DNA from: Citrobacter amalonaticus
GTDB taxonomy: Bacteria > Pseudomonadota > Gammaproteobacteria > Enterobacterales > Enterobacteriaceae
Length of the DNA: 64,000 nucleotides
Assembly (NCBI RefSeq): GCF_018323885.1
Contig: NZ_AP024585.1
Location: 3,348,001 to 3,412,000 of the forward strand
Direction: 5' to 3'
This document shows positions 20,235 to 30,831 of this stretch, piece by piece. Made by a program: the position numbers and the translations under genes. The notes under the pieces are model-generated. The model worked only from the letters and a program-made list of their open reading frames with translations. It made no database searches and was not told the origin of the DNA. The first letter of the stretch is position 1. Each line of letters begins with the position of its first letter.

Positions 20235-21362
20235 ATGTCGTGCCCGGTTATTGAGCTGACACAACAGCTTATTCGCCGCCCTTCCCTGAGCCCGGATGAT
20301 GCCGGATGTCAGGCGTTGATGATTGAGCGCCTGCGTGCGATCGGTTTTACCGTTGAGCGCATGGATTTTGCGGATACACAGAATTTTTGGGCATGGCGCG
20401 GACAGGGTGAGACGCTGGCGTTTGCCGGTCACACCGACGTCGTGCCGGCGGGCGATGCCGATCGCTGGATCAACCCACCTTTCGAGCCAACCATCCGCGA
20501 CGGGATGTTGTTCGGCCGCGGCGCGGCGGATATGAAAGGTTCGCTGGCGGCCATGGTGGTGGCGGCAGAGCGTTTTGTCGCTCAGCACCCGAACCACAAA
20601 GGGCGCCTGGCGTTCCTGATCACCTCCGATGAAGAGGCCAGCGCGAAAAACGGCACCGTTAAGGTGGTTGAGGCGCTGATGGCGCGAAATGAGCGCCTGG
20701 ATTACTGTCTGGTCGGCGAACCCTCAAGTACCGAAGTCGTGGGTGACGTGGTGAAAAACGGCCGTCGCGGATCGCTCACCTGTAACCTGACTATCCACGG
20801 TGTGCAGGGTCACGTCGCCTATCCACACCTGGCGGATAACCCGGTACATCGCGCCGCGCCGATGCTCAATGAACTGGTGAATATTGAGTGGGATCAGGGC
20901 AATGAGTTTTTCCCGGCCACCAGCATGCAGATTGCCAACGTCCAGGCGGGTACCGGTAGCAATAACGTCATCCCCGGTGAACTGTTTGTGCAGTTCAACT
21001 TCCGTTTCAGTACCGAACTGACTGACGAGATGATCAAAGCGCGGGTGCACGCGCTGCTCGAGAAACATCAGTTGCGCTATACCGTTGACTGGTGGCTCTC
21101 TGGCCAGCCGTTCCTGACCGATCGCGGGAAACTGGTGGATGCAGTCGTGAACGCCATCGAGCACTATAATGAAATTAAACCGCAGTTACTGACCACGGGC
21201 GGTACGTCCGATGGACGGTTTATCGCTCGTATGGGGGCGCAGGTCGTAGAGCTCGGTCCGGTGAATGCCACGATTCATAAAATTAATGAATGTGTGAACG
21301 CCGCCGACCTGCAACTGCTTGCCCGTATGTATCAACGTATAATGGAACAACTCGTCGCCTGA
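20235..21362 (+). CDS. dapE: Succinyl-diaminopimelate desuccinylase DapE
   Basis: A 375-residue M20-family di-zinc amidohydrolase of lysine/mDAP biosynthesis, releasing succinate from N-succinyl-LL-diaminopimelate. The metal-site motifs are [10 protein letters not shown] (His66, Asp68), GRGAADMKG (Asp99) and [10 protein letters not shown] near residue 135. A dimerisation domain lies in the middle. It is the central gene of yffB-dapE-ypfN. Confidence 0.97.
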   Translation: MSCPVIELTQQLIRRPSLSPDDAGCQALMIERLRAIGFTVERMDFADTQNFWAWRGQGETLAFAGHTDVVPAGDADRWINPPFEPTIRDGMLFGRGAADMKGSLAAMVVAAERFVAQHPNHKGRLAFLITSDEEASAKNGTVKVVEALMARNERLDYCLVGEPSSTEVVGDVVKNGRRGSLTCNLTIHGVQGHVAYPHLADNPVHRAAPMLNELVNIEWDQGNEFFPATSMQIANVQAGTGSNNVIPGELFVQFNFRFSTELTDEMIKARVHALLEKHQLRYTVDWWLSGQPFLTDRGKLVDAVVNAIEHYNEIKPQLLTTGGTSDGRFIARMGAQVVELGPVNATIHKINECVNAADLQLLARMYQRIMEQLVA

Positions 21363-21388
21363 CGAGGTTCCTGCAAGAGGTAACGCGC

Positions 21389-21589
21389 ATGGACTGGCTG
21401 GCAAAATATTGGTGGATTCTGGTGCTGGTGTTTTTGGTAGGTGTGCTGCTGAATGTGATCAAGGATCTCAAACGCGTCGACCACAAAAAATTCCTCGCGA
21501 ATAAACCGGAACTTCCCCCGCATCGTGATTTTAACGATAAGTGGGATGACGACGACGATTGGCCGAAGAAAGACCAACCGAAGAAATAA
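21389..21589 (+). CDS. ypfN: YpfN, small membrane protein
   Basis: A 66-residue UPF0370-family protein. One N-terminal TM helix (about residues 5-25, [18 protein letters not shown]) is followed by a charged cytoplasmic tail with a DDDDDW stretch. The ATG at 21389 has AAGAGG 8 bases upstream and gives the E. coli length. It is co-transcribed with dapE. Function is unknown. Confidence 0.92.
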   Translation: MDWLAKYWWILVLVFLVGVLLNVIKDLKRVDHKKFLANKPELPPHRDFNDKWDDDDDWPKKDQPKK

Positions 21590-21594
21590 ACCAG

Positions 21595-21631
21595 AGCCGG
21601 AAGGGGTTTCCCCATTCCGGCTTTGTCTTTT
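21595..21631 (+). terminator. Intrinsic terminator of yffB-dapE-ypfN
   Basis: GCCGGAAGGGG, TTT, CCCCATTCCGGC (one bulged A), then TTTGTCTTTT, directly after ypfN. The U-tract runs into the stop codon of convergent ypfH. Confidence 0.9.
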
Positions 21632-22328
21632 AGATCATCTCAATTACGTCATCATCGTTCGGCGTACCGCCGCTGAGCGCTTCATCAAAGTAGTGCTTCG
21701 GCACGGTATAGCGCAAATGGTCGAGTGCAAACTGCATGCTACGGTCGTCAATCGCGTGACCGAGGTCTTCCACAATATCCAGCGTGACATCCCCGCCTGC
21801 GCTTAACAGCGCATCCTGGGCGGCTACCGCATGCGAAAGCTCAATGACCCGGTCTTCCCCACCGTGAATCAGATGAATCGTGGTGGCGGTCGATGCCGTT
21901 TCCGGCAGGCTGGCGTAGCGTCCGTTAAACGCAATCACCCGCGAGGCCAGCCCAGGCTCGGCTTTGATGCTCTCCAGCGCCATAATCGCGCCCTGCGAGA
22001 AACCAATCAGCGCCGTGGCATTTGCCCCTACGCCACTCTGTTTTTGCCAGTAACGTACGGTTTCGATAAACACCGGCATGATAGCGTCAATCCGTGCCTG
22101 ACGGTTCTCTTCCGTCACCCCTTGCACGGAAAACCACTGCCGCCCGGATGCCGGTCCGCTCGGCTCAACGCCGCCGATACTGACCACCAGCGCGTCCGGG
22201 AAGAGAGGGGCAAACCACGAACCAATCTCTCCCATCGCAACGGGGTTATCACCCACGCCATGAAACAGCAGCAACAGCTGTTGAGCAGGTTGGGCCGGAC
22301 TTTGAACAACAAAATGGTCATGTTTCAT
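21630..22328 (-). CDS. ypfH: YpfH carboxylesterase
   Basis: A 232-residue alpha/beta-hydrolase esterase of the phospholipase/carboxylesterase family. LLLLFHGVGDNP near residue 20 forms the oxyanion side. The nucleophile serine is in GFSQGA near residue 110, with Asp in HGGEDRVI and His in LGHAID completing the triad. E. coli YpfH cleaves short-chain p-nitrophenyl esters; the natural substrate is unknown. The start at 22328 has AAGGAG upstream and gives the family length; an extension to 22442 lacks support. Confidence 0.93.
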   Translation of the reverse strand: MKHDHFVVQSPAQPAQQLLLLFHGVGDNPVAMGEIGSWFAPLFPDALVVSIGGVEPSGPASGRQWFSVQGVTEENRQARIDAIMPVFIETVRYWQKQSGVGANATALIGFSQGAIMALESIKAEPGLASRVIAFNGRYASLPETASTATTIHLIHGGEDRVIELSHAVAAQDALLSAGGDVTLDIVEDLGHAIDDRSMQFALDHLRYTVPKHYFDEALSGGTPNDDDVIEMI

Positions 22329-22401
22329 GGCGATCTCCTTAACTGATGTCGTTAATTCTACGCTGCTCAATCGCAATGACCATGCCAGAAAATTGAAGGA
22401 G

Positions 22402-24411
22402 TTAGTGAAAAAATTGCCATTGCAGAATGCCATTACGGTCATGCTCAGTCCGTGCGGGATCCAGCCCGGCTAACGCCTGCGCCGCCTCTTCCCGCTGACG
22501 CTTCAGCAGTGCTTTGCGCCCTGAAAGGCGCAATGTCACACAGAGTTCCGCATCGCTGAGGCGTGCTTGCAGGCTGCCCCGCAGCGCCGGTAGCGGCAAC
22601 GCGCTGGTCGACAGCAGGCGGTTCAGACCACCGAGAGAGGTCAACAACGGACGGTGCGCGAAAGCAAACCCTGCCAGCGTCTGCCAGTCATCTTCATTAA
22701 GCGTAGTCGCTTTCAGCGGTTCAACCGGGATCGCCTCCCCATTCCACCGCGTAAGAATATCCGCATCGCGACGCAAACGGTGGTGCTCATATTCGGCCAG
22801 GCGCCTGCCTGCCGCGCTTAGCGGTAAGAGCGCCATTGCGGTATAGCAGCCGCTACTGGCCTCCTTGTGGTTGCCTACCCGCACCAAGATAAAACCACAG
22901 CGCTGCCAGAAGCGCCACAGCTCCGGCGTATAGCCAAAGCTCACGGAAAGATAGTCACAGTGTGCCGTATGAGCCTGCGCGATCAGCTGTTGTCCAATCC
23001 CCTCACGCTGACGTCCCGGATGGACGGCAATGCGACTGATTCGACGACCGGTCAGGGTAGCCGCCAGCGGATCGCCACCGTGTGCCGCCAGCGACTGCGC
23101 GACGAGATTCCCCCGCGGTCGCCGAAATCCCGCCCAGACCGCCTGGCTGAGTTCGGGAGCAAGACCGCCTTCCTCAACCAGCCAGAGTGCCCCGACGATT
23201 TCCCTGTCACAGGTGGCGTGGAAAAAATGCTGCCCCGGCGCATCCATCATTCGGCGTAGATCCAGCGGAGAGGTACGATAATGCGCCCCGGAAAGCAGCC
23301 GATAGACCGCCAGAGGCATTTCCGGTTGCGTCTGCCAGGCGTCCTGTTCGAAAGGCCTAATCACCATGCAGCCCTGCGGGGTAGTTGCAAAATCGTCATC
23401 ATCAAAAACCAGCGCGTCGCTAACCCATTTCTCCAGCGGACATCCCTGCGCCCAGCGGACGGGTTGCTGAAGTTCATAACGCTGTCGTTCCGGGAAGCGG
23501 GCGCAAAATTTTAACAAAAAGCCGCGTCCGGTGCCTTCGTAGCCCTGTACGGTCGTTGTCAGTAGGGCGCGCGGAAAACGGGAAACCAGACGCTGAAGGA
23601 GCGGCGCAGGGATCGCCGCCGCCTCATCCACCACCAGCCAGTCGGCATCAACCTCCACACTCAGCAGCGCATCTGGCGCCATAAAGCGGAAACGGTCACC
23701 GGCAAATTGCGCCAGCACGTCCGTTGCCGCTTTCGCCGGTGCCGTCACAAGGGCGTTGCCCGTAATACGTGAAATCAACTGACCGGCCAGCGCCGATTTT
23801 CCACGTCCACGCGCGGCGGTCACCGTGGCGATCCCTTCGGGCATCCGGAGCAGTTGCGTCAGAATAGCGGCCTGTTCCGGCAGCGGCGCACCGGTTGCGG
23901 ACTGCCAGTGAGGACGTTCTGAAAAATACGGTACGCAAAACGGCTGCGACTGTTGCCAGCACAGCGTCTGTTCATCCGCCGCGATGAGGCGACGAATGCG
24001 GTGGATAAAATGGGGAGTCGCAATAGGTTGCGCGCAGTCGCTCCAGCGCAGCGAATCATTATCAGGACAGAGATGCCAGCGCGCCAGTGTCGGCGTGAGT
24101 AACACCAGCCAACTGCCCGCGCGCAGCGTTCCGCTTAAGGCAGCAAAAGCCGCCGCATCAAACCCGGCCAGAGCATCGAAAACGGCATGGTGGAATTCAC
24201 GTCCCAGTAACGTTTGCAGCGCCAGCGGCGTGCAACTGGGTTCGGCGGCGGCATCAGGGGAAACCCATAGCCAGTCGCCGGGCAACGTGTCGCGCAGGTG
24301 CTGTACTTGTTCATGACACCAGGACGCCTCGCCGCTCAGCACCAGCAGGCGGCGAATCCCCTCCCGGGTCATTTGCGCGGTTAACGCATTCAGCGCGGTG
24401 TAACCAGACAT
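22402..24411 (-). CDS. tmcA: tRNA(Met) cytidine acetyltransferase TmcA
   Basis: A 669-residue RNA helicase-acetyltransferase that makes N4-acetylcytidine at the wobble position of elongator tRNA-Met using ATP and acetyl-CoA. It has an N-terminal DUF1726-like domain, then the ATPase with Walker A (ARGRGKSALAGQL near residue 198) and Walker B (VVDEAAAIPAP). The GNAT domain has ISRIAVHPGRQREGIGQQL near residue 460, and a C-terminal tRNA-binding region follows. It lies just downstream of ypfJ. Confidence 0.96.
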   Translation of the reverse strand: MSGYTALNALTAQMTREGIRRLLVLSGEASWCHEQVQHLRDTLPGDWLWVSPDAAAEPSCTPLALQTLLGREFHHAVFDALAGFDAAAFAALSGTLRAGSWLVLLTPTLARWHLCPDNDSLRWSDCAQPIATPHFIHRIRRLIAADEQTLCWQQSQPFCVPYFSERPHWQSATGAPLPEQAAILTQLLRMPEGIATVTAARGRGKSALAGQLISRITGNALVTAPAKAATDVLAQFAGDRFRFMAPDALLSVEVDADWLVVDEAAAIPAPLLQRLVSRFPRALLTTTVQGYEGTGRGFLLKFCARFPERQRYELQQPVRWAQGCPLEKWVSDALVFDDDDFATTPQGCMVIRPFEQDAWQTQPEMPLAVYRLLSGAHYRTSPLDLRRMMDAPGQHFFHATCDREIVGALWLVEEGGLAPELSQAVWAGFRRPRGNLVAQSLAAHGGDPLAATLTGRRISRIAVHPGRQREGIGQQLIAQAHTAHCDYLSVSFGYTPELWRFWQRCGFILVRVGNHKEASSGCYTAMALLPLSAAGRRLAEYEHHRLRRDADILTRWNGEAIPVEPLKATTLNEDDWQTLAGFAFAHRPLLTSLGGLNRLLSTSALPLPALRGSLQARLSDAELCVTLRLSGRKALLKRQREEAAQALAGLDPARTEHDRNGILQWQFFH

Positions 24412-24425
24412 CCCTGCCTCAGAAG

Positions 24426-25292
24426 TTAAAAACCTTTACCAAAGGTATTACATTGCGCCGGATTGCCACTATCGAAACCGCGCTTAAACCAGCGATAGCG
24501 CTGCTCTGACGTCCCGTGGGTGAAGCTGTCCGGAACGACGCGCCCCTGACTTTGCTGCTGGAGACGATCGTCGCCAATCGCTTCGGCGGCATTCAATGCT
24601 TCTTCCAGATCGCCGGACTCCAGTACGCCCTGCTGCTGCATGCTGTTGCCCCAGACACCGGCAAAGCAGTCCGCCTGTAGTTCCATACGGACAGAGAGTT
24701 GGTTGATTTCCGCCTGCGAGGCGTTCTGCTGCATCTGACGCACTTTCGGCTCGATGCCAAGCAGTTTCTGGACGTGATGACCGACTTCGTGAGCAATCAC
24801 ATACCCCTGAGCGAAATCACCGTCCGCGCCCAGTTTGTCTTTCATGTCATCGTAGAAGGAGAGATCGATATAGACCGTGCTATCCGCCGGGCAATAAAAC
24901 GGCCCCATGATGGATTGTCCGGTACCGCAGCCAGTTCGCGTTGCTCCACGGTACATCACGAGCTTTGGCGGTTGATAGGTACGCCCCATTTTTTCAAACT
25001 GCTGTCCCCAGGAGTCTTCTGTCGTTGCCAGAATCACCGAGGTAAATTTTGCTGCTTCATCTTCATTCGGGCTGATGGAACGCTGAGACTGCTGCTGAGA
25101 GACCGGTTGTCCCGTCATCAGTCCGGTTAAATCGACGCCGTAATACCCGGCAACCAGCACGACGATGAGCAGAATAATTCCGCCTTTGCCGCTCGGCAGA
25201 CGAAATCCTGGCCCGCCCAGAGAGGGACCACCGCCTGAGCTGCTGCGCCTGTCTTCCACATTGTCACTTTCACGACGCCCTTGCCAGCGCAT
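24426..25292 (-). CDS. ypfJ: YpfJ, predicted membrane-anchored zinc metallopeptidase
   Basis: A 288-residue protein of the neutral zinc metallopeptidase family (Pfam zn_peptidase). The N-terminal 35 residues are charged and Gly/Ser-rich, then one TM helix (about 38-56, [16 protein letters not shown]) anchors a periplasmic catalytic domain. HEVGHHVQ near residue 167 is the zinc site; a downstream glutamate in [12 protein letters not shown] is the third-ligand candidate. Substrates are unknown. tmcA starts 14 bases after its stop, suggesting co-transcription. Confidence 0.92.
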   Translation of the reverse strand: MRWQGRRESDNVEDRRSSSGGGPSLGGPGFRLPSGKGGIILLIVVLVAGYYGVDLTGLMTGQPVSQQQSQRSISPNEDEAAKFTSVILATTEDSWGQQFEKMGRTYQPPKLVMYRGATRTGCGTGQSIMGPFYCPADSTVYIDLSFYDDMKDKLGADGDFAQGYVIAHEVGHHVQKLLGIEPKVRQMQQNASQAEINQLSVRMELQADCFAGVWGNSMQQQGVLESGDLEEALNAAEAIGDDRLQQQSQGRVVPDSFTHGTSEQRYRWFKRGFDSGNPAQCNTFGKGF

Positions 25293-25382
25293 ACTTACCT
25301 CAACATTCTATTCGTTATGATGATGATCGTAGGCGGTTCAGCGGAAGATTACCACAGGAAAACAAGATTGAAGTGCGAAGAG

Positions 25383-25407
25383 CGGGTCGGAGAGCATCCC
25401 CGACCCG
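25383..25407 (-). terminator. Probable terminator hairpin after purC
   Basis: CGGGTCGG and CCGACCCG form an 8-bp stem with a 9-base loop, 9 bases beyond the purC stop. The following minus-strand T-tract is weak, so it may be a processing or stabilising hairpin. Confidence 0.55.
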
Positions 25408-25416
25408 AAAGGTAAG

Positions 25417-26130
25417 TTAGTCGAGATTCACACCCAGACGACGCGCCACGGTTTCATAGGCTTCAATCAGGCCACCCAGGCTCTGACGGAAACGGTCTTT
25501 GTCCATTTTCTCGAGGGTCTCTTTGTCCCACAGACGGCTACCGTCCGGAGAGAATTCATCGCCGAGCACCACTTCGCCTTTGTACAGACCGAACTCCAGT
25601 TTGAAGTCGACGAGGATCAGTCCTGCGTCATCGAACATTTTTTTCAGCACATCGTTCGCTTTATAGGTCAGCTCTTTCATTCGTGCCAGATTCTCTTTGC
25701 TCACCCAACCAAAGGTTTCGCAGTAGGAATCGTTGACCATTGGGTCATGCATTGCATCGTTTTTCAGGAACAGGTCGAATAACGGCGGATTCAGTTCGAT
25801 GCCCTCTTCAATACCCAGACGTTTAACCAGAGAGCCTGCCGCACGGTTACGCACCACGCACTCGACCGGCACCATATCCAGCTTTTTCACCAGACATTCG
25901 GTATCAGAGAGCAGTCGCTCCATCTGCGTCGGGATACCCGCTTCGGCCAGTTTGGTCATGATGAAATAGTTGAACTTGTTATTCACCATACCTTTACGAT
26001 CAAACTGCTCAATGCGCGCGCCATCCCCTGCTGACGTATCATTGCGGAATTCGAGCACCAACAGGTCCGGGTTTTCCGTGCTGTATACGGTCTTCGCTTT
26101 ACCACGATACAACTCAGCTTGCTTTTGCAT
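25417..26130 (-). CDS. purC: SAICAR synthetase PurC
   Basis: A 237-residue phosphoribosylaminoimidazole-succinocarboxamide synthase, ligating CAIR and aspartate with ATP in de novo purine synthesis. It begins [18 protein letters not shown] and has the family motifs [14 protein letters not shown] and LVDFKLEFG. The ATG at 26130 is chosen over 26136 because AGGAG is then 8 bases away and the length equals E. coli. A PurR box lies upstream. Confidence 0.96.
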   Translation of the reverse strand: MQKQAELYRGKAKTVYSTENPDLLVLEFRNDTSAGDGARIEQFDRKGMVNNKFNYFIMTKLAEAGIPTQMERLLSDTECLVKKLDMVPVECVVRNRAAGSLVKRLGIEEGIELNPPLFDLFLKNDAMHDPMVNDSYCETFGWVSKENLARMKELTYKANDVLKKMFDDAGLILVDFKLEFGLYKGEVVLGDEFSPDGSRLWDKETLEKMDKDRFRQSLGGLIEAYETVARRLGVNLD

Positions 26131-26183
26131 CTTCATTACTCCTGGGTGTGATCATTTGTATTCAAAACGGGGAATATTATGCC

Positions 26184-26199
26184 ACGCACACGTTTGCGT
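26184..26199. promoter_or_regulatory. PurR box of purC
   Basis: ACGCACACGTTTGCGT differs at one position from the consensus ACGCAAACGTTTGCGT. It lies 54-69 bases before the purC start. PurR repression of purC is established in E. coli. Confidence 0.9.
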
Positions 26200-26207
26200 A
26201 GCACGGA

Positions 26208-26240
26208 AATAAAAAGGGCCGGATTTCTCCAGCCCTGTTT
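26208..26240 (-). terminator. Terminator of dapA-bamC
   Basis: On the minus strand GGGCTGG, AGAAAT, CCGGCCC (one mismatch) is followed by TTTTTATTT, immediately after bamC and just upstream of the purC promoter. Confidence 0.85.
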
Positions 26241-26242
26241 TT

Positions 26243-27277
26243 TTACTTGCTAAACGCTGCCTGGAAGATAGCAACCAGCGCGTCGTTCTGGCTCTGCGTC
26301 AGGGTATGCCCCTTCGGATCGATAAACTGCAAGCTGCTGCGGTTGTCTAAATCACCGACCTGCAGTTTGTAGTCACCGGAAGAGAGCCCTGGATCGCGAG
26401 CGCCCAGCTCCTGCCAGCCGCTATCGGACAGCGGTTTGTAGGTAACAGCCATACTCCCCTGCGAACGGGTACTGTCGGTCACTTTCATGCCGACTTTCTC
26501 CAGTGCTGCCGGGAGGCGCTGCCAGACGACGTTGAATGGGCCACGCACCACCAGCATCGGTAAACCGGTGTCATCCGCGGCGCTCTGCACATCCATCGTG
26601 GCGGCAGAACGGTTCTGTGCAGCATTCGCGGCGTCAGTCGCGGTCTTATCAAGGCCCGCAGAAATCACGTTCATCATCTCAGTGCTATAACGCTGCAGTG
26701 AAGCGGCATCCGCCACAGGCTTACCGGCCTGCTCAAGGTTGACCAGTTTCACCATCACCGCCTGCTGATAGCCCTGCGGTTTAACCGAGATTTGATAACG
26801 GCCACGGTACTGCTCGTCTTCGTCCAGACGGTTCCAGTCAACCCAACCGGTTGTCAGCGTCTGGCTGGCATCATCACGTTTTTCAATCGTGTAGTTTTTA
26901 GACTGAATCACGCTGACCACCTGCGGCCACAGCGTATTTCCACGCCCGTTTTCCACCAGCAGCGTGGCGGTATCGCCCGCAAACTGGGTCCGGGCACCGG
27001 AAACCAGCGCCAGCGGCTGTGCCGGCGGACGGATATCCAACGCTTTCCCAACGGCACCGCTGCCGTTGGTGACCGGAATGTTGTAGTCGCTCGTGGTCAC
27101 CGGCAGAATCATACCGGCAGGCGCATGAAGTTCAGCAAGCGGTGCGGCTTCCAGATAGGATTCATCACCACTCACCTGGCGCTTGTAGCGCGAGTCAGAA
27201 CTACAGGCCGCGAGCAGCAAAACAAGCGAAACACCCGCAACCCTGGCCAGGCGCGACTTTTGTACTGAGTAAGCCAT
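26243..27277 (-). CDS. bamC: BamC outer-membrane assembly lipoprotein
   Basis: A 344-residue lipoprotein (formerly NlpB) of the BamABCDE machine that inserts beta-barrel proteins. The signal peptide ends in a lipobox, [10 protein letters not shown], with the lipidated cysteine near residue 25. A disordered N-terminal segment that binds BamD and two helix-grip domains follow. ATG 27277 is used; the preceding TTG (27280) would add one residue. It lies 16 bases after dapA, as in E. coli. Confidence 0.96.
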   Translation of the reverse strand: MAYSVQKSRLARVAGVSLVLLLAACSSDSRYKRQVSGDESYLEAAPLAELHAPAGMILPVTTSDYNIPVTNGSGAVGKALDIRPPAQPLALVSGARTQFAGDTATLLVENGRGNTLWPQVVSVIQSKNYTIEKRDDASQTLTTGWVDWNRLDEDEQYRGRYQISVKPQGYQQAVMVKLVNLEQAGKPVADAASLQRYSTEMMNVISAGLDKTATDAANAAQNRSAATMDVQSAADDTGLPMLVVRGPFNVVWQRLPAALEKVGMKVTDSTRSQGSMAVTYKPLSDSGWQELGARDPGLSSGDYKLQVGDLDNRSSLQFIDPKGHTLTQSQNDALVAIFQAAFSK

Positions 27278-27293
27278 CAAATCTCCCTAAACT

Positions 27294-28172
27294 TTACAGC
27301 AAACCGGCATGCTTGAGCGCCGCTTTGACAATTTCACGACCATTGTCTGTGATGGGTGTCATCGGCAAGCGCAGCGTATCGGTCGCCACAAGGCCCAACG
27401 CCTTACATGCCCATTTCACTGGGATTGGGTTGGGTTCGACAAACAGTTTGTTATGTAACGGCATCAGACGCTGATTAATGGTACGCGCCTCGGCAAAACG
27501 CCCTTCCGCCGCCAGTTTGCACATTTCCGCCATATCACGCGCCGCAACGTTAGACGTCACGGAGATCACGCCATGACCGCCTAACTGCATAAAGTCCATC
27601 GCGGTCGCGTCATCGCCGCTGAGCAGCAGAAAATCATCGGAAACCAGCTCTTTGATCTGGTGAACCCGACTTAAGTTCCCTGTCGCCTCTTTAATTGCGA
27701 CAATATTTTTTAATTCCGCCAGACGACCAACGGTTTCCGGCAGCATATCGCAACCGGTACGGGATGGCACATTATACAGAATTTGGGGCAGGTCAGTATG
27801 TTCCGCGATGGCTTTGAAATGCTGGAACAAACCTTCCTGAGTCGGACGGTTGTAGTAAGGCGTTACCGTCAGGCAGCCGACAATTCCGCTGTCATTGAAA
27901 CGCTGCGTCAGACTAATGGCTTCTGCGGTCGCGTTCGCGCCCGTACCGGCAATCACCGGGATACGCCCATCAGCCAGCTCCAGCGTCATCATCACCACAT
28001 CGCCATGTTCATCATGACTCAGCGTAGCGGACTCACCGGTAGTGCCAACAGAAACGATCGCCGAGGTGCCACTGGCGACATGATAATCAATCAGTTTTTT
28101 CAGGCTTGACCGGCAGACATTACCTTTTTCATCCATCGGTGTAACAAGCGCGACAATACTTCCCGTGAACAT
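27294..28172 (-). CDS. dapA: Dihydrodipicolinate synthase DapA
   Basis: A 292-residue 4-hydroxy-tetrahydrodipicolinate synthase condensing pyruvate and aspartate semialdehyde at the head of lysine/mDAP synthesis. It has a TIM barrel with [10 protein letters not shown] near residue 41, YYNRP near 106, [10 protein letters not shown] near 133 and the Schiff-base lysine in IKEATGN near 161. The ATG at 28172 has GAGGA upstream and gives the family length, unlike the 28190 start. Confidence 0.97.
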   Translation of the reverse strand: MFTGSIVALVTPMDEKGNVCRSSLKKLIDYHVASGTSAIVSVGTTGESATLSHDEHGDVVMMTLELADGRIPVIAGTGANATAEAISLTQRFNDSGIVGCLTVTPYYNRPTQEGLFQHFKAIAEHTDLPQILYNVPSRTGCDMLPETVGRLAELKNIVAIKEATGNLSRVHQIKELVSDDFLLLSGDDATAMDFMQLGGHGVISVTSNVAARDMAEMCKLAAEGRFAEARTINQRLMPLHNKLFVEPNPIPVKWACKALGLVATDTLRLPMTPITDNGREIVKAALKHAGLL

Positions 28173-28317
28173 GGGCCATCCTCTGTGCAAACAAGTGTCT
28201 CAATGTTACGTTTGGTACGACAATAAAAGCAAGCGACGAGAGCCCTTCTGATTGTTGTATGCAGGTTTTTTTTATGCTTTCCTTATGATTACCCCACCTC
28301 TCAAAGGAAGAACAGGT

Positions 28318-28890
28318 TTGACACCTTCATCGCAACATTACCTGGTTATTACTGCGCTGGGTGCCGATCGCCCTGGAATTGTGAACACGATCACCCGCCA
28401 TGTCAGCAGTTGCGGCTGTAATATCGAAGACAGTCGCCTGGCCATGTTGGGCGATGAGTTTACGTTTATCATGCTGCTGTCGGGTACCTGGAATGCCATC
28501 ACCCTGATCGAATCGACCCTGCCGTTGAAAGGTGCAGAGCTGGATTTACTGATTGTGATGAAGCGTACGACGGCGCATCCCCGTCCGCCAATGCCGGCAA
28601 CGGTATGGGTTCAGGTTGATGTACCGGATTCGCCACATTTAATTGAACGATTTACAGCCCTGTTTGATAACCATCGAATGAACATTGCGGAACTGGTTTC
28701 GCGCACGCAACCTGCTGAAAATGATAAGGCGGCGCAGTTATACATCCAGATTACCGCCCACAGTCCGGCATCGGATGATGCCGCAAATATTGAACAGGCC
28801 TTTAAAGCACTATGTACAGAACTCAATGCACAAGGCAGTATTAACGTTGTTAATTATTCACAACATGATGAACAGGATGGAGTTAAGTAA
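28318..28890 (+). CDS. gcvR: GcvR, glycine cleavage repressor
   Basis: A 190-residue protein with two ACT domains (about 8-80 and 95-175) that binds GcvA and glycine to control the gcv operon. It starts after AAGGAA with TTG (LTPSSQHYLVITALGADRPG). An in-frame ATG at 28285 would give 201 residues but has no clear ribosome-binding site. The stop overlaps the bcp start by one base (TAATG), and dapA is divergent. Confidence 0.93.
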   Translation: MTPSSQHYLVITALGADRPGIVNTITRHVSSCGCNIEDSRLAMLGDEFTFIMLLSGTWNAITLIESTLPLKGAELDLLIVMKRTTAHPRPPMPATVWVQVDVPDSPHLIERFTALFDNHRMNIAELVSRTQPAENDKAAQLYIQITAHSPASDDAANIEQAFKALCTELNAQGSINVVNYSQHDEQDGVK

Positions 28891-29360
28891 TGAATCCACT
28901 GAAAGCCGGTGACATCGCACCGAAATTTAGCTTGCCGGATCAAGACGGAGAACAAGTAAATTTGACCGACTTCCAGGGACAGCGTGTGCTGGTCTATTTC
29001 TATCCGAAAGCCATGACACCAGGCTGTACCGTTCAGGCCTGTGGCCTGCGAGATAACATGGATGAGCTGAAAAAAGCAGGTGTAGACGTGCTGGGCATCA
29101 GCACTGACAAGCCTGAAAAGCTTTCCCGTTTTGCCGAAAAAGAGCTGCTTAACTTTACCCTGCTGTCCGACGAGGATCATCAGGTCTGCGAGCAGTTTGG
29201 CGTCTGGGGCGAGAAATCCTTTATGGGGAAAACCTATGATGGGATCCATCGCATCAGCTTCTTGATTGACGCTGACGGTAAGATTGAACACGTTTTCGAT
29301 GATTTCAAAACCAGTAATCACCACGATGTGGTGCTGAACTGGCTGAAAGAAAACGCCTGA
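28890..29360 (+). CDS. bcp: Bcp thiol peroxidase (bacterioferritin comigratory protein)
   Basis: A 156-residue atypical peroxiredoxin of the PrxQ group that reduces peroxides with thioredoxin. Peroxidatic Cys46 lies in TPGCTVQACGLRD and resolving Cys51 is in the same helix. FSLPDQDG near residue 13 and FYPKAMTPGC are family motifs. It is translationally coupled to gcvR. Confidence 0.96.
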   Translation: MNPLKAGDIAPKFSLPDQDGEQVNLTDFQGQRVLVYFYPKAMTPGCTVQACGLRDNMDELKKAGVDVLGISTDKPEKLSRFAEKELLNFTLLSDEDHQVCEQFGVWGEKSFMGKTYDGIHRISFLIDADGKIEHVFDDFKTSNHHDVVLNWLKENA

Positions 29361-29370
29361 CTTTCACGCT

Positions 29371-29419
29371 GCCGGATGACGGCTGACGCCCTGTCCGGCC
29401 TACCGTGTGTAGGCCGGGT
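29371..29419. repeat. REP/BIME after bcp
   Basis: GCCGGATGACGGCTGACGCC followed by CTGTCCGGCCTAC is one REP unit; GTGTAGGCCGGGTAATCG begins a second, inverted one. They lie 10 bases beyond bcp. The remaining 120 bases before perM show nothing recognisable. Confidence 0.8.
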
Positions 29420-29543
29420 AATCGGCTGTCTGTTTAAGCGTCCTTTTTTACACTCGCCTTTTTATCTCGCGCTACCTTTTTGCCTTTCGCTCAGAGCGCA
29501 TCGACTAACACACAGTTCACCACTTCCCTGTTACATAAACGCC

Positions 29544-30608
29544 TCAGGACTCGTCAACGACCTGCGCATCCGGCCAGGCATGGACAACGGCCTTGATTAA
29601 CGTCGCCAGCGGAATGGCGAAGAACACGCCCCAGAATCCCCACAGGCCGCCAAAGATCACCACTGACAGGATAATCACCAGCGGATGCAAATTGACTGCT
29701 TCAGAAAACAGCACCGGCACCAGCAGGTTGCCGTCCAGCGCCTGGATAATCAAATAGACGGCGAAACAACTCCAGAACTCGGTCCCCAGACCGAACTGGA
29801 ACAGCGCAACGCCTACCACAGGAATAGTGACTACAAAAGCGCCAATATAGGGAATGAGTACCGAGAACCCCACCAGCACGGCCAGTAGCAGTGAGTAGTT
29901 GAGGCCAAACATCAGGAAGCCCAGCCAGGTCGCCACGCCCACCACCACCATCTCCAGCACCTTGCCGCGGATGTAGTTAGTGATTTGCTGGTTCATCTCC
30001 TTCCAGACCTGCCCCGCCAGCCCGCGATTACGCGGCAGCACACGACGCACGGCGTTCAGCATTTGCTCTTTATCTTTGACGAGGAAGAACACCATCAGCG
30101 GCACCAGCACCAGATAGACCGCCAGAGTCAGCAGCCCGACCAAAGAGGCCAGCGAATATTTCACTACCGAATCGCCCATCGTCAGCATGCGGGTGCGCAT
30201 ATTTTCCGCCATCGCATCGATAATGCCCGCATCCATTAAAGCCGGATAACGACGCGGCAGCGTAGCGGCAAAATCCGACAGTTTGTTCAACATGCCTGGC
30301 ATGTCGCGAATCAGTAAGATCCCCTGTTGCCATGCCACCGGCATCACCACAAAGGCCATCAACAGCAAAATGCCGACAAATACGATCAGCACGAGAGAGG
30401 TCGCCCAGCGGCGCGAGCAGCCGATGGCTTCAAGACGCACCGTTGGCCATTCCAGCAGGTACGCCAGCACAATGGCAACCAGCAGCGGCGCCAGTAATCC
30501 GCTAAAAAAGAAAAGAATGCCAAACCCGGCAACCAGAATAACCAGCAAGGCAATCGCCTCGGGGTCGCTAAAGCGACGGCGATACCATTGCATCAACATT
30601 TCGAGCAT
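29544..30608 (-). CDS. perM: PerM, AI-2E transporter-family permease
   Basis: A 354-residue polytopic membrane protein of the AI-2E exporter/UPF0118 family. It has about eight predicted TM segments, several in the first 100 residues ([19 protein letters not shown]) and several after residue 200 ([17 protein letters not shown]). The transported molecule is not established for PerM. The ATG at 30608 follows GGAAGG; the longer frame to 30629 is not supported. It is divergent from bepA. Confidence 0.92.
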   Translation of the reverse strand: MLEMLMQWYRRRFSDPEAIALLVILVAGFGILFFFSGLLAPLLVAIVLAYLLEWPTVRLEAIGCSRRWATSLVLIVFVGILLLMAFVVMPVAWQQGILLIRDMPGMLNKLSDFAATLPRRYPALMDAGIIDAMAENMRTRMLTMGDSVVKYSLASLVGLLTLAVYLVLVPLMVFFLVKDKEQMLNAVRRVLPRNRGLAGQVWKEMNQQITNYIRGKVLEMVVVGVATWLGFLMFGLNYSLLLAVLVGFSVLIPYIGAFVVTIPVVGVALFQFGLGTEFWSCFAVYLIIQALDGNLLVPVLFSEAVNLHPLVIILSVVIFGGLWGFWGVFFAIPLATLIKAVVHAWPDAQVVDES

Positions 30609-30831
30609 AAAACCTTCCCTGAACCTCAATAGCGGGATTGCGATCCCGAATTGTATCGAAATGTCACAAAAAAGACTTCGCTTTTTATTGCTGATTCTGG
30701 AAACTGAAAAGTCATTTGTGCAGGGTATTCATCGACAAATTTCGCCGTTACACTGCCTGTGTCGGCAGACACGGAACGATACGACCCGGCATCGGTCAAA
30801 TGACTATCTCAAAGAAAACAGGACAGAGGTT

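Noticed and set aside
30283..30831. N-terminal extension of bepA by about 183 codons
   Set aside because: It runs antisense through perM and the promoter region; the signal peptide and ribosome-binding site place the start at 30832.
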